DNA from: an uncultured Coriobacteriaceae bacterium
Lineage (GTDB): Bacteria > Actinomycetota > Coriobacteriia > Coriobacteriales > Eggerthellaceae
Direction: 5' to 3'
NCBI GenBank assembly: GCA_900539675.1
Contig: UQDJ01000027.1
Location: 1 to 23,306 of the forward strand
DNA length: 23,306 nt
In this document: positions 7,878-14,898 of the stretch, piece after piece
Numbering within the stretch: the stretch's first letter is position 1
Layout of the letters: each line of letters starts with the position of its first letter
Notes under the pieces: generated by a model
What the model saw: the letters and a program-made list of their open reading frames with translations, nothing else
Told to the model about the DNA's origin: nothing
Database searches by the model: none
Made by a program: the position numbers and the translations under genes

Positions 7878-8849
7878 ATGGCTCTCACTTTGCCTCTTCC
7901 CAAACTAGCTAAGACTCACTTTAATCCTATAGATGCCTATACCGATGAAGCGCTTTTTGAAGCAAGTGGCGTGCGTATTGCCTTTACCTGCCGCAGCGGT
8001 GGTGTCAGTGTTGGGGCGTATGATTCACTCAATTTGGGTTCGCACGTTAATGATGACTTGGACTGCGTGCTTGAAAACCGCAATCGGGTATTGCGTGCGT
8101 TGGCGCCAGAAGGCACAGAACTTATCGTTCCAAAACAGGTGCATAAAGATACGGTACTTGAACTGGATTCGCCCGATGCTTTAATCGATGTTCGCCGTCA
8201 AGCAGCTGCCGGTGCTGATGGCTTGCTTGTCAGTGTTCCTCGTGTGGCGCCGCTTTTGTGCTTTGCTGATTGCGTGCCCGTGATAATTGTTTCTCCGTCA
8301 AAGCGTTTTGCGGTTGTTCACGCGGGCTGGCGTGGCGTTATGAATTTGATTTCCGTAAAAGCTGTTCGTCTGTTAGCGCTTCAGGATGCGGTTGATTTAG
8401 GTCAGTCGCTCGGCGGCAATCCGAGCCCAGATGAAGCATCTCGCCGCGATATTTCGGATGCATCAACAGATGTGAGTGCTGACGATCTTGCTCGTAGGCT
8501 GGGCATGGCAAAGCAGGGTGAAACTCCGCGTGTGGAAGCGCTCCCCTTAAAACCCCTTGCATCGCAATTTAATGTATATATTGGTCCATATATACATGCT
8601 GAGTGCTTTGAGACAAGCGAAGACATACATCAGAAGTTTGTCGATTCTTTTAGCAGCCGCTGTGATGCGGGCTATCGCCATATCGATTTGGGTGAAGCGC
8701 TGCGGGTGCAACTGGAACGTGCCGGTATAGCACCCGAGCGCATTGCTGATGTTGATACGTGTACCGTGTGTCATAACGATGAATTCTTCTCATATCGTGC
8801 ACAGAATGGTGTTGCTGGCCGTCATGGCGCTTTTGCCGTGCGCTTGTAG
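7878..8849 (+). CDS. pgeF: PgeF/YfiH-type multicopper-like protein (DUF152 peptidoglycan editing factor / purine nucleoside phosphorylase)
   Basis: The family removes wrongly incorporated residues from peptidoglycan precursors (PgeF) and some members have purine nucleoside phosphorylase activity; which applies here cannot be read from sequence. Metal and active-site residues are visible: H89 in KQVHKD, C132 in CFADC and H148 in VHAGWRG. The N-terminal SGGVS--AYDSLNLGSHV and the C-terminal CTVCHNDEFFSYRA segments are typical. ATG 7878 was chosen over the in-frame TTG at 7872. The protein is 323 aa, longer than the usual 240-280: about 60 residues (roughly 168-230) of polar, low-conservation sequence are inserted before NVYIGPYIHAECFE. 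Placement between ftsZ and yggS-sepF is common in Gram-positive division clusters. Confidence 0.92.
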   Translation: MALTLPLPKLAKTHFNPIDAYTDEALFEASGVRIAFTCRSGGVSVGAYDSLNLGSHVNDDLDCVLENRNRVLRALAPEGTELIVPKQVHKDTVLELDSPDALIDVRRQAAAGADGLLVSVPRVAPLLCFADCVPVIIVSPSKRFAVVHAGWRGVMNLISVKAVRLLALQDAVDLGQSLGGNPSPDEASRRDISDASTDVSADDLARRLGMAKQGETPRVEALPLKPLASQFNVYIGPYIHAECFETSEDIHQKFVDSFSSRCDAGYRHIDLGEALRVQLERAGIAPERIADVDTCTVCHNDEFFSYRAQNGVAGRHGAFAVRL

Positions 8850-8873
8850 GTAAGTGCGTGCAGGATGATTTGA

Positions 8874-8934
8874 TTTGAGTTGGGTGACCTGGCTTGCAAT
8901 GGGTGAACCCGGTTTGAGATAGGTGTACCTGACG
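8874..8934 (+). repeat. Three imperfect ~20-base tandem repeats after pgeF
   Basis: The gap after pgeF holds degenerate copies beginning at about 8874, 8894 and 8913, each of the form TTTGAGNTNGGTGNACCTG. The middle copy is the most diverged (TTGCAATGGGTGAACCCGG). No open frame or known repeat family is recognised. They lie between the pgeF stop and the yggS ribosome binding site. Confidence 0.5.
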
Positions 8935-8941
8935 TGAGATT

Positions 8942-8970
8942 GCGCTCGTTGATGTGAGAGCGCTTACTTT
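8942..8970 (+). terminator. Hairpin between pgeF and yggS, possible weak terminator
   Basis: GCGCTC (8942-8947) pairs with GAGCGC (8958-8963) around a 10-base loop and is followed by TTACTTT. The T run is broken and the loop is long, so it could instead be an operator for yggS. A possible -10 (TAGAAT, 8970-8975) lies immediately after it. Confidence 0.35.
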
Positions 8971-9012
8971 AGAATCGAGAGATGGTTTCAAACATAAAGG
9001 AGGAAGCCTTCA

Positions 9013-9705
9013 ATGAGTACAGCAACGCGCTATAAGCATTTGCGCGCAGAAATAGACAAAGAATGCAAGCAGCTCGGTCGCAATCCTGAAGAGGTGCTGC
9101 TGTTGGCGGTTTCTAAAACCGTAGACGTTGATCAGGTACAAGTTGCCATCGATGCGGGTGCTACTGCCTTTGGCGAAAACCGTCCGGACGAATTGCTGCG
9201 CAAACACGCTGCATTCCCCCAGGTTGCCTGGCACTTTATTGGCAATATTCAGTCGCGTCGCATTCATGACATTGTGTCGTGTGCCACTCTTATCCATTCG
9301 GTAAGCAAAGAGGAGCACCTTCCTAAGATCAATCACGCGGCACAAGCGCTTGATAAGGTGCAGCATGTATTGCTTGAAGTCAACGTTTCAGGCGAAGAGA
9401 GCAAAAGCGGTTTCAAGCCGGAAGAGGTTGAAGGAGTGCTCGATCGTGCACAGGCGCTTTCCCATGTGGCAATTGATGGCCTGATGACCATGGCTCCTCA
9501 GGGCGATGCAAAGGCTATCGACTTTACGTTTTCTGGCTTGCAGAAGCTAGAAATGAGCCTCAATGACCATTTGAAAGTACAGGGCAATTCGCACCAGTTG
9601 TCTATTCTTTCTATGGGCATGACCGAAGATTGGCCCGTAGCGGTGAAATATGGCTCTACGATAGTGCGACTTGGCCGTGCAGTCTTTAGTGAATCATTTG
9701 AATAG
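9013..9705 (+). CDS. yggS: YggS/PLPBP-family pyridoxal phosphate homeostasis protein
   Basis: This is a small single-domain PLP-binding protein of alanine-racemase fold type III that buffers PLP and affects amino acid pools; it has no well-defined enzymatic reaction. The 230-residue protein shows the PLP lysine K35 in LLAVSKTV, the GENRPDE segment near residue 56 (family form GEN-vqE), the WHFIGNIQSRR motif, and LSMGMTEDWPVAVKYGSTIVRLGRAVF at the phosphate-binding end (family form LSMGMS-D---Ai--G-T-vRiG). The ribosome binding site AAGGAGGAAG (8997-9006) is strong. In many Gram-positive genomes it lies directly upstream of sepF and yggT, as here. Confidence 0.95.
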   Translation: MSTATRYKHLRAEIDKECKQLGRNPEEVLLLAVSKTVDVDQVQVAIDAGATAFGENRPDELLRKHAAFPQVAWHFIGNIQSRRIHDIVSCATLIHSVSKEEHLPKINHAAQALDKVQHVLLEVNVSGEESKSGFKPEEVEGVLDRAQALSHVAIDGLMTMAPQGDAKAIDFTFSGLQKLEMSLNDHLKVQGNSHQLSILSMGMTEDWPVAVKYGSTIVRLGRAVFSESFE

Positions 9706-9750
9706 CATTTTCATATAAGGAAACTGCGTAAGATTCGTTAAACTTGCACA

Positions 9751-9765
9751 TGCTCATTTTGAGCA
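9751..9765 (+). promoter_or_regulatory. Short hairpin between yggS and sepF
   Basis: TGCTCA (9751-9756) and TGAGCA (9760-9765) form a 6-bp stem with a TTT loop in the 91-base yggS-sepF gap. No U tract follows directly, so termination would be weak. It could mark mRNA processing or attenuation between the two genes. Confidence 0.3.
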
Positions 9766-9796
9766 CGTATGTTTAATTATCAGAAGGGTAGAGAGT

Positions 9797-10927
9797 ATGG
9801 ATTTTCCGCGTCCGTCCGTTTCACCGAGTCATCTGATCGGCGACCTGAAGGATCGATTCGGATTTGGCAATAATCAGCGTCGTCGCGATGAGGACGCCTA
9901 CTATGACGATTATGCCCCCGAAGAGGATGGCTATTACGATACTGCACCAACCTATCAAAACGATAGGCAAGCAGATCCGTATGATCGTCTTGAATACACG
10001 ACGCGAACTGCTGCTGGTCGCGGATCAGCTCGCGGTGCTTACACGTCGCCTCATCTTATTAATACTGACGATATCCGTGCAACGACCAGCGCATATGGGG
10101 TAAATACTGCGGCGGGATCAACGGCATCGACCTATGGTTCTTCGTATGCTTCGAGCTCATATAGCGCAGGATCTGGGACGGGTTCGTATAGCGCGGGCTC
10201 ATCGTCGAATTCATATACGTCTTCTTCAAGTAGTCTCTCTTCACTTCATCCCGCAGACAAGCTGGATGAGGAAGCAACTTCGTATACAGATTTTGTTTCG
10301 CCCTATCAAAGTGCGAGCGCATCGCGTACAACGCAGGGCTCGTCCGGCCTTGATTCGCTGTTCCAACCTTCAAGCAGCACATCTGCTGCGGGTAGCGCTA
10401 CTTTCGCAGGATCAAACCTTAGAGGTGGTGCGGCAGCGGGTAACACGGCTGCTTCGAAGAGCACTTACAGCGGTTCGGCATCATCGTATGCTCAGCTCAA
10501 TGAATCGCTGCTTACGCCTGAATCGTCCACAACGACAAGCGCTGCTCAAACAAGTGTGTTAGGCGCAGGTACTACCAGTGCGCAAGGTTCTGGTTCGAAT
10601 GCCGCGTCCAAGAACAATACCCCGACAAGCTTGGTGGGGGGCACGGCAGGTACATCCTCTTCGCGCGAAATAACGCTCTTACAGCCTATAACGTATGAAG
10701 ACGTAGCGACGGTAGCTCGTTCAGTGCGTGCGGGTAATATCGTGGTTCTTTCGTTACGTTCTACTGACAATGCTTTGGCTAAGCGCATTTTAGACTTTTC
10801 GTTTGGTGTAGCATCTGCTCTTGATGCACGTGTTGACTGTGTGGCGGACAAAACCTTCGTCATTGTTCAGGGCAGCGATCTTTCGCTGGAGGAGCGTCAT
10901 CGTTTGCAGAAGCAGGGCATTCTGTAG
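9797..10927 (+). CDS. sepF: Cell division protein SepF with very long low-complexity linker
   Basis: SepF anchors FtsZ to the membrane through an N-terminal amphipathic helix and binds the FtsZ C-terminal peptide with its core domain. Here a helix-forming segment SHLIGDLKDRFGFG (about 11-24) is the likely membrane anchor. The SepF domain occupies about residues 291-376, from EITLLQPITYEDV to SLEERHRLQKQGIL. Between them lie about 260 residues: first acidic and Tyr-rich (YYDDYAPEEDGYYD), then dominated by Ser, Thr, Ala, Gly and Tyr with repeated SYSAGS units. Total length is 376 aa against about 130-220 for typical SepF. The linker is in frame throughout, with codon use like its neighbours, so I see no frameshift or fusion. 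With no ftsA in the cluster, SepF is the expected Z-ring anchor. Confidence 0.93.
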   Translation: MDFPRPSVSPSHLIGDLKDRFGFGNNQRRRDEDAYYDDYAPEEDGYYDTAPTYQNDRQADPYDRLEYTTRTAAGRGSARGAYTSPHLINTDDIRATTSAYGVNTAAGSTASTYGSSYASSSYSAGSGTGSYSAGSSSNSYTSSSSSLSSLHPADKLDEEATSYTDFVSPYQSASASRTTQGSSGLDSLFQPSSSTSAAGSATFAGSNLRGGAAAGNTAASKSTYSGSASSYAQLNESLLTPESSTTTSAAQTSVLGAGTTSAQGSGSNAASKNNTPTSLVGGTAGTSSSREITLLQPITYEDVATVARSVRAGNIVVLSLRSTDNALAKRILDFSFGVASALDARVDCVADKTFVIVQGSDLSLEERHRLQKQGIL

Positions 10928-10975
10928 TAGTTAAAGCGAAACTATTCGTAGGGCCGTTAAAGGAATAATTCAATT

Positions 10976-11230
10976 ATGCTTTCGTATATTCTGGTTACCC
11001 TGTGCAATGTGTACACGTTTGTAATCTTTATCTACGTCATGATGTCGTGGATCCCAACAAACGCGGGCATCATTGGGGATATCCGATACGCACTGGGCAA
11101 GCTGTGCGACCCATTCTTGGATCTCTTTAGACGATTCATTCCACCTATTGGAGGTATGGTGGACATCAGTCCAATCGTTGCATTGCTTGTGTTACAGTTC
11201 GGGGTAAGATTAATAGTTGCGCTGCTCTAA
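10976..11230 (+). CDS. yggT: YggT-family membrane protein
   Basis: This is a small integral membrane protein of 84 residues with two hydrophobic segments (about 3-25 and 65-84). Between them is the family motif DPFLDLFRRFIPPIGGMVDISPIVALL, shown here in part as DPFLDLFRR and PPIGG-DISPIVA. The MMSWIP near the first span is also typical. The ribosome binding site is AAAGGA near 10960. The function of the family is poorly defined; its constant place between sepF and divIVA suggests a part in division or wall-synthesis membrane organisation. Confidence 0.93.
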   Translation: MLSYILVTLCNVYTFVIFIYVMMSWIPTNAGIIGDIRYALGKLCDPFLDLFRRFIPPIGGMVDISPIVALLVLQFGVRLIVALL

Positions 11231-11286
11231 TCTGTCTTGATTGAAACAGCTGGCAAATACATCACGTAGACCGATAGGGGAAATTC

Positions 11287-12129
11287 ATGGCGATCACTTC
11301 CGAAGACATCCAAAATCAGAGCTTCAAAATCGAGCGTCGCGGTTACGACGTTGATGAAGTAGACGTATTTTTGGAGCATGTTGCTTCTGAAATTGACGAA
11401 CTGAATGACACAATTGCGCATCTGCGCCTGCAGGCCAACGATGCAGCTTCTATGCGCACCGAAGTGATTCAGGAAGCTCCTTCTGCAGATCTGACAGCTG
11501 CTAAGGCAGAAATTGCCGAAAAAGATGCCAAGATTGCCGATCTTGAAGCTCGTCTGCATGAACGCAAGAGCGACGACAGTGCAATTGCCCAGGCTCTGAT
11601 TGTGGCACAGCGTACGGGCGATGAAATTATTTCTAAGTCCAAAGCTGAAGCTGAGCAGATTCGCATGAATGCTGAAGATGAAGCGAAACGCATTTTGGAT
11701 AAGGCTAACACCGAAAAGCAGCGTGTTATTGACCATATCAATGAGCTTTCCGCAAGCCGCGAACAGGTACGCGAACAGTATCAGGATATGTTGAAGGAAT
11801 TTATCGGTTCTGCCACCCAGCGTTTTTCTGAGATTGGCGGCGAAGTGACTGCTGATATTAAGTTGCCAAAGGAACTGTTAGAAACTCCAAAGACCACGAG
11901 CGCTAAGACGGAAACCAAGCCCGAAAGCACTGCTGCTCATACGGCCACGACTCCTAAGACTCCAACCACACCTAAGTGGGAACCGGGCTCTTCGGTGGCA
12001 ACCTACACCACGCCAACTGTAAATCCGGTGGTAGGTGCTCCTGCAACACCGAAGCCATCTAAGCCTTCTAAGGATTTCTCCGGTTATGGTGACGCAGACG
12101 ATTCCTTCACCTTCGATGACGTTGACTAA
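11287..12129 (+). CDS. divIVA: DivIVA/Wag31 polar and septal scaffold protein
   Basis: DivIVA binds negatively curved membrane and organises division-site placement or polar growth. The N-terminal membrane-targeting domain is clear: ITSEDIQNQSFKIERRGYDVDEVDVFL (family form T--DI-n--F----rGYd-deVD-FLd), residues 3-29. A coiled coil follows (about 30-65), with further Ala/Glu/Lys-rich helix to about 180. The last 85 residues are disordered, rich in Thr, Pro and Lys, and end with an acidic FDDVD. The length of 280 aa is close to actinobacterial Wag31. The ribosome binding site is AGGGGAA just upstream. It closes the sepF-yggT-divIVA run, and the hairpin at 12238-12262 can end its transcript. Confidence 0.94.
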   Translation: MAITSEDIQNQSFKIERRGYDVDEVDVFLEHVASEIDELNDTIAHLRLQANDAASMRTEVIQEAPSADLTAAKAEIAEKDAKIADLEARLHERKSDDSAIAQALIVAQRTGDEIISKSKAEAEQIRMNAEDEAKRILDKANTEKQRVIDHINELSASREQVREQYQDMLKEFIGSATQRFSEIGGEVTADIKLPKELLETPKTTSAKTETKPESTAAHTATTPKTPTTPKWEPGSSVATYTTPTVNPVVGAPATPKPSKPSKDFSGYGDADDSFTFDDVD

Positions 12130-12195
12130 ATCGCTGTAAAGAAATTGTGGAGTTATCTGGCACACTTAAAGCATGCCTCTGCACAATTGTTGTTA

Positions 12196-12232
12196 CCGTT
12201 TTAACGACATAGGTTCCGTTTTTAACGACATA
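12196..12232 (+). repeat. Tandem imperfect repeat between divIVA and rnpB
   Basis: CCGTTTTAACGACATA (12196-12211) is repeated as CCGTTTTTAACGACATA (12216-12232), a 20-21 base period. Each copy contains the small inverted repeat CGTT-AACG. It lies downstream of both convergent transcripts, just past the rnpB terminator on the - strand. Confidence 0.55.
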
Positions 12233-12237
12233 CAAAG

Positions 12238-12262
12238 AAAGGCCAGCTTTATGCTGGCCTTT
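12238..12262 (-). terminator. Terminator of rnpB, probably bidirectional with divIVA
   Basis: AAAGGCCAGC (12238-12247) pairs perfectly with GCTGGCCTTT (12253-12262) around a 5-base loop. Read on the - strand it follows the 3' end of RNase P RNA and is followed by TTTCTTTG, a good intrinsic terminator. On the + strand the stem ends in TTTGTG, a weaker U tract that could still stop divIVA transcripts. Confidence 0.85.
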
Positions 12263-12263
12263 G

Positions 12264-12599
12264 TGTTGAGTGGGTCTATAAGCCGGGTTCTGTAATCGGC
12301 AATCATTTATCTCGATTATGCGTCACCGCACAACTCAAGCACGCAACCCGAATGCACGGAAAGGCGGCCGTATTGCATTCCTATTTGCGCTTGCTTCAGA
12401 TGGGGTTTACCAAGCTACGCTGTTGCCAGCGCACCGGTGCGCTTTTACCGCACCGTTTCAGCTTTTCTCCTGCACGCAGGGGAGTCTTCTTTTCTGTGGC
12501 ACTATCCGTCGGGTCGCCCCGCCCAGCTGTTAGCTGGCATCTTGCCTTTTGAAGCCCGGACTTTCCTCATGCAAGCACGCGATTGCCCGACCCACTCGG
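12264..12599 (-). ncRNA. rnpB: RNase P RNA (catalytic subunit), bacterial type A
   Basis: RNase P RNA cleaves the 5' leader from tRNA precursors. On the - strand the 5' end reads GAGTGGGTCGGGCAATCGCG and the 3' end reads AACCCGGCTTATAGACCCAC; the P1 helix GAGTGGGTC/GACCCACTC is perfect (12589-12597 with 12268-12276). Conserved core elements include GAGGAAAGTCCGGGCTTC (complement of 12551-12568) and GTGCCACAGAAA (complement of 12491-12502). The size of about 336 nt is normal, although exact ends are estimates. It is antisense to the surrounding genes and fills the space between divIVA and thiN. Short open frames on the + strand within it are not genes. Confidence 0.96.
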
Positions 12600-12605
12600 T
12601 GTGCT

Positions 12606-12611
12606 ATTCTA
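12606..12611 (-). promoter_or_regulatory. Extended -10 promoter element of rnpB
   Basis: Read on the - strand, TGGTAGAAT has a TAGAAT -10 hexamer preceded by TG at the extended -10 position. It lies 7 bases upstream of the expected RNase P RNA 5' end. A -35 (TTCAAA, complement of 12631-12636) is present but has a 19-base spacer. Confidence 0.6.
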
Positions 12612-12649
12612 CCAGATGACTTGAATAAGATTTGAATGAGGGGCTATCA

Positions 12650-13330
12650 ATGAAACGTTGTTTACTGGTGGGAGCTGCACCTTCGCCTGGTGAGGGCCTT
12701 GAATATATTTTACGTGAACAATCTTTTGATGCGGTATACGCCGTTGATGGTGGTTATGCCGAACTGATGCGGCGTGGCATCATGCCCGATGCAGTGTTTG
12801 GGGATTTTGATTCGTTGGGTGATGTTCCCGACCATCCGACGGTATTTGAATACGATGCTCACAAAGACTTTACAGATATGGATTTAGCTATTCACCATGC
12901 TGCTGAAATGGGTTTTGATGAATTGGTGATGTGCAACGCGTTTGTGGGACGCCTTGATCACACTATTGGCAATATGCAGCTGCTCATTCAGGCGGCATCA
13001 CAGGGCATTTGCATTTGGGGTATTGAGGAAGACGAAGCCATTGCGCCTGTGGTGGCGCCAGGTCCGTTCTCATCGCTTTCGTTTGCTGCAGGAGTCAAAG
13101 GGGTCTGCTCGGTGCTCTCTCATAGTGATATAGCGGTGGGCGTGACGGAAACGGGGCTCGAATACAGCGTTGAAGATGCCACGGTTCTCAATCGTGCGGT
13201 GTGGGGTATTTCCAATGAATTTACCGGACACGCTGCACGCGTTTGTTTGGACGAGGGGTCGCTGTGGGTAACGTTTCCCCTCAAAGAACTGTCCCGTGCC
13301 ACTTACGATTATTTATCGAGTGATTTTTAA
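12650..13330 (+). CDS. thiN: Thiamine pyrophosphokinase
   Basis: ThiN transfers pyrophosphate from ATP to thiamine, forming the cofactor TPP. I chose ATG 12650 (226 aa) because GAGGGG at 12638-12643 is correctly spaced; an in-frame TTG at 12632 has no such support. AVDGGYAELMRRGIMPDAVFGDFDSLGD contains the acidic GDFDS motif that binds Mg-ATP (shown in part as AVDGG and GDFDS). KDFTDMDLAIHHA follows (family K--TD-e-Al--A), then the GRLDHTIGN motif (family GrlDH-l-N) that closes the N-terminal kinase domain. The gene is divergent from rnpB and leads into the TPP riboswitch and thiC, so salvage and synthesis of thiamine are encoded side by side. Confidence 0.93.
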   Translation: MKRCLLVGAAPSPGEGLEYILREQSFDAVYAVDGGYAELMRRGIMPDAVFGDFDSLGDVPDHPTVFEYDAHKDFTDMDLAIHHAAEMGFDELVMCNAFVGRLDHTIGNMQLLIQAASQGICIWGIEEDEAIAPVVAPGPFSSLSFAAGVKGVCSVLSHSDIAVGVTETGLEYSVEDATVLNRAVWGISNEFTGHAARVCLDEGSLWVTFPLKELSRATYDYLSSDF

Positions 13331-13344
13331 AGCTGTGTGCTTGA

Positions 13345-13356
13345 GCGCTGCAGCGC
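13345..13356 (+). repeat. 12-bp perfect palindrome after thiN
   Basis: GCGCTGCAGCGC lies 15 bases after the thiN stop and is followed by an A/T-rich stretch (ACAATAAAAATAC) instead of a T tract. It may be a regulator site for the thiC leader transcript or a poor terminator; sequence alone does not decide. Confidence 0.4.
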
Positions 13357-13455
13357 CACTACAATAAAAATACTGAATGGCAGACCAAGCTATACGAGAC
13401 GCTTTTGCGAAGTTTTTTGTATGGTATGTCCATTCACAATACAACAGATGACATA

Positions 13456-13542
13456 ACGGGGAGCTTGCATGAGGGCAGGCTGAGAGGGAGCGGTTAGGCT
13501 TCGACCCATGGAACCTGAAATGGATAATGCCAGCGAAGGGAG
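13456..13542 (+). promoter_or_regulatory. TPP (thi-box) riboswitch controlling thiC
   Basis: The aptamer contains the conserved blocks in order: GGGGAGC (13458-13464), GCTGAGAGGG (13489-13498), GACCC (13503-13507), GAACCTGAA (13511-13519) and GGATAATGCC (13522-13531), then GCGAAGGGAG. TPP binding should lower expression of the thiamine genes. The last helix strand includes AGGGAG, which is also the thiC ribosome binding site seven bases before its ATG. There is no terminator hairpin between aptamer and start codon, so control is probably at translation initiation by sequestering that site. The upstream gap from 13357 must hold the promoter, but I found only a weak candidate (TTGTAT 13417-13422 with TACAAC 13440-13445). 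Confidence 0.95.
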
Positions 13543-13548
13543 AATACG

Positions 13549-14898
13549 ATGACTCAGATTGATGCTGCGCGTGCTGGCATATGCACGCCGCAGATGAAGG
13601 CAGTTGCTGCCAAAGAACACAGAACGCCAGAAGAAATTCGCGATGCCGTTGCAAAGGGTACTATCGCTATTCCTGCAAACATAAACCATACCTCGCTTGA
13701 CCCAGAGGGTGTGGGCAGTGGTTTGCGCACCAAAGTGAATGTGAACCTAGGTATTTCCGGAGACCTCATGAATGAGGAAATGGAAATGGAAAAGGCTCGT
13801 GTGGCTCTAGAGCTTGGCGCTGAGGCCATTATGGACTTGAGCAACTATGGCAAAACACGTGAATTTCGTCGTAAGCTGATTGATTTTTCGCCAGCCATGA
13901 TTGGTACCGTACCGATGTATGATGCAATCGGATATTTGGAAAAGCCGCTGATCGGTATTAAGTGGCAGGATTTTCTGGATGTTATCCGTGCCCATGCTGA
14001 AGATGGTGTCGATTTTGTCACCATTCATGCGGGTATGAATCGTCGCGTCATTGACTCGTTTAAGGAAACGGGCCGCCTGATGAATATCGTGTCTCGCGGC
14101 GGTTCGCTGATTTTCGCTTGGATGGAAGCAACCGGAAATGAAAATCCGTTTTATGAGCACTTTGATGAGGTGCTTGAAATTTTGCACGAATACGATGTGA
14201 CCATTTCTATTGGTGATGCCATGCGTCCTGGTTGCACGTATGATGCAAGTGATGCGGGGCAGATCGCCGAGTTGATTGAAATTGGCAAGCTCTGCAAACG
14301 TGCATGGGATGCGGGTGTTCAAGTTATGGTTGAAGGTCCTGGTCATATGGCGCTCGATGAAATTGCTGCCAATATGAAGATGGAAAAGCGCCTGTGTCAC
14401 AATGCGCCCTTCTACGTACTTGGCCCTTTGGTGAGCGATATTGCTCCAGGCTATGACCACATTACGGCGGCTATTGGTGGCGCCCTTGCAGCTGCCAGTG
14501 GTGCGGATTTCTTGTGCTATGTAACGCCGGCAGAACATTTGCGCTTGCCTGATGTTGATGACGTACGAGAAGGTTTGGTTGCAACCAAGATTGCTGCTCA
14601 TGCGGCTGACATTGCTAAGGGTATTCCCCATGCCCGCGATGTGGACAATCGCATGAGTGATGCCCGCCGCAGGATGGATTGGGAAGAACAGTTCTCGCTG
14701 GCGCTTGATCCGGTAAAGCCACGCAAATATTTCGAAAGTGCTCCGCCATCGAATGAGGGTACGTGCACGATGTGCGGAAAGATGTGTGCAGTGCGCACGG
14801 TTAACCAAATCATGGATGGCCTAGTCATCGATCTGGGTGAAGAAATGGCGGATCATTCGCAATCCCAAATGCCTCAGGATACACCTGACAATGAGTAA
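13549..14898 (+). CDS. thiC: Phosphomethylpyrimidine synthase
   Basis: ThiC is a radical SAM enzyme that rearranges aminoimidazole ribotide (a purine-pathway intermediate) to HMP-P, the pyrimidine half of thiamine. The 449-residue protein belongs to the short form lacking the long N-terminal extension of E. coli ThiC. Motifs include GTIAIPANINHTS near residue 37, LGAEAIMDLSNYG, VDFVTIHAGMN, VEGPGHM and the zinc/substrate-binding His residues around GPLVSDIAPGYDH. The C-terminal cluster ligands are C406, C409 and C413, spaced CX2CX3C, one residue tighter than the CX2CX4C I know from proteobacterial and plant ThiC. The start lies directly behind the TPP riboswitch. thiD follows after 78 bases. 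Confidence 0.96.
   Translation: MTQIDAARAGICTPQMKAVAAKEHRTPEEIRDAVAKGTIAIPANINHTSLDPEGVGSGLRTKVNVNLGISGDLMNEEMEMEKARVALELGAEAIMDLSNYGKTREFRRKLIDFSPAMIGTVPMYDAIGYLEKPLIGIKWQDFLDVIRAHAEDGVDFVTIHAGMNRRVIDSFKETGRLMNIVSRGGSLIFAWMEATGNENPFYEHFDEVLEILHEYDVTISIGDAMRPGCTYDASDAGQIAELIEIGKLCKRAWDAGVQVMVEGPGHMALDEIAANMKMEKRLCHNAPFYVLGPLVSDIAPGYDHITAAIGGALAAASGADFLCYVTPAEHLRLPDVDDVREGLVATKIAAHAADIAKGIPHARDVDNRMSDARRRMDWEEQFSLALDPVKPRKYFESAPPSNEGTCTMCGKMCAVRTVNQIMDGLVIDLGEEMADHSQSQMPQDTPDNE

Noticed and set aside
10059..10562. Open frames on both strands within the sepF linker
   Set aside because: Low-complexity sequence produces stop-poor alternative frames; SepF's N- and C-terminal parts are in one continuous frame.
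12318..12619. Three overlapping + strand open frames of 60-71 codons
   Set aside because: They lie wholly or mostly inside the RNase P RNA gene on the - strand, which fully explains the sequence; no ribosome binding site or family match.
13807..14808. 333-codon - strand open frame opposite thiC
   Set aside because: Long but antisense to unmistakable ThiC motifs, with a His/Asn/Arg-rich product typical of a shadow frame.
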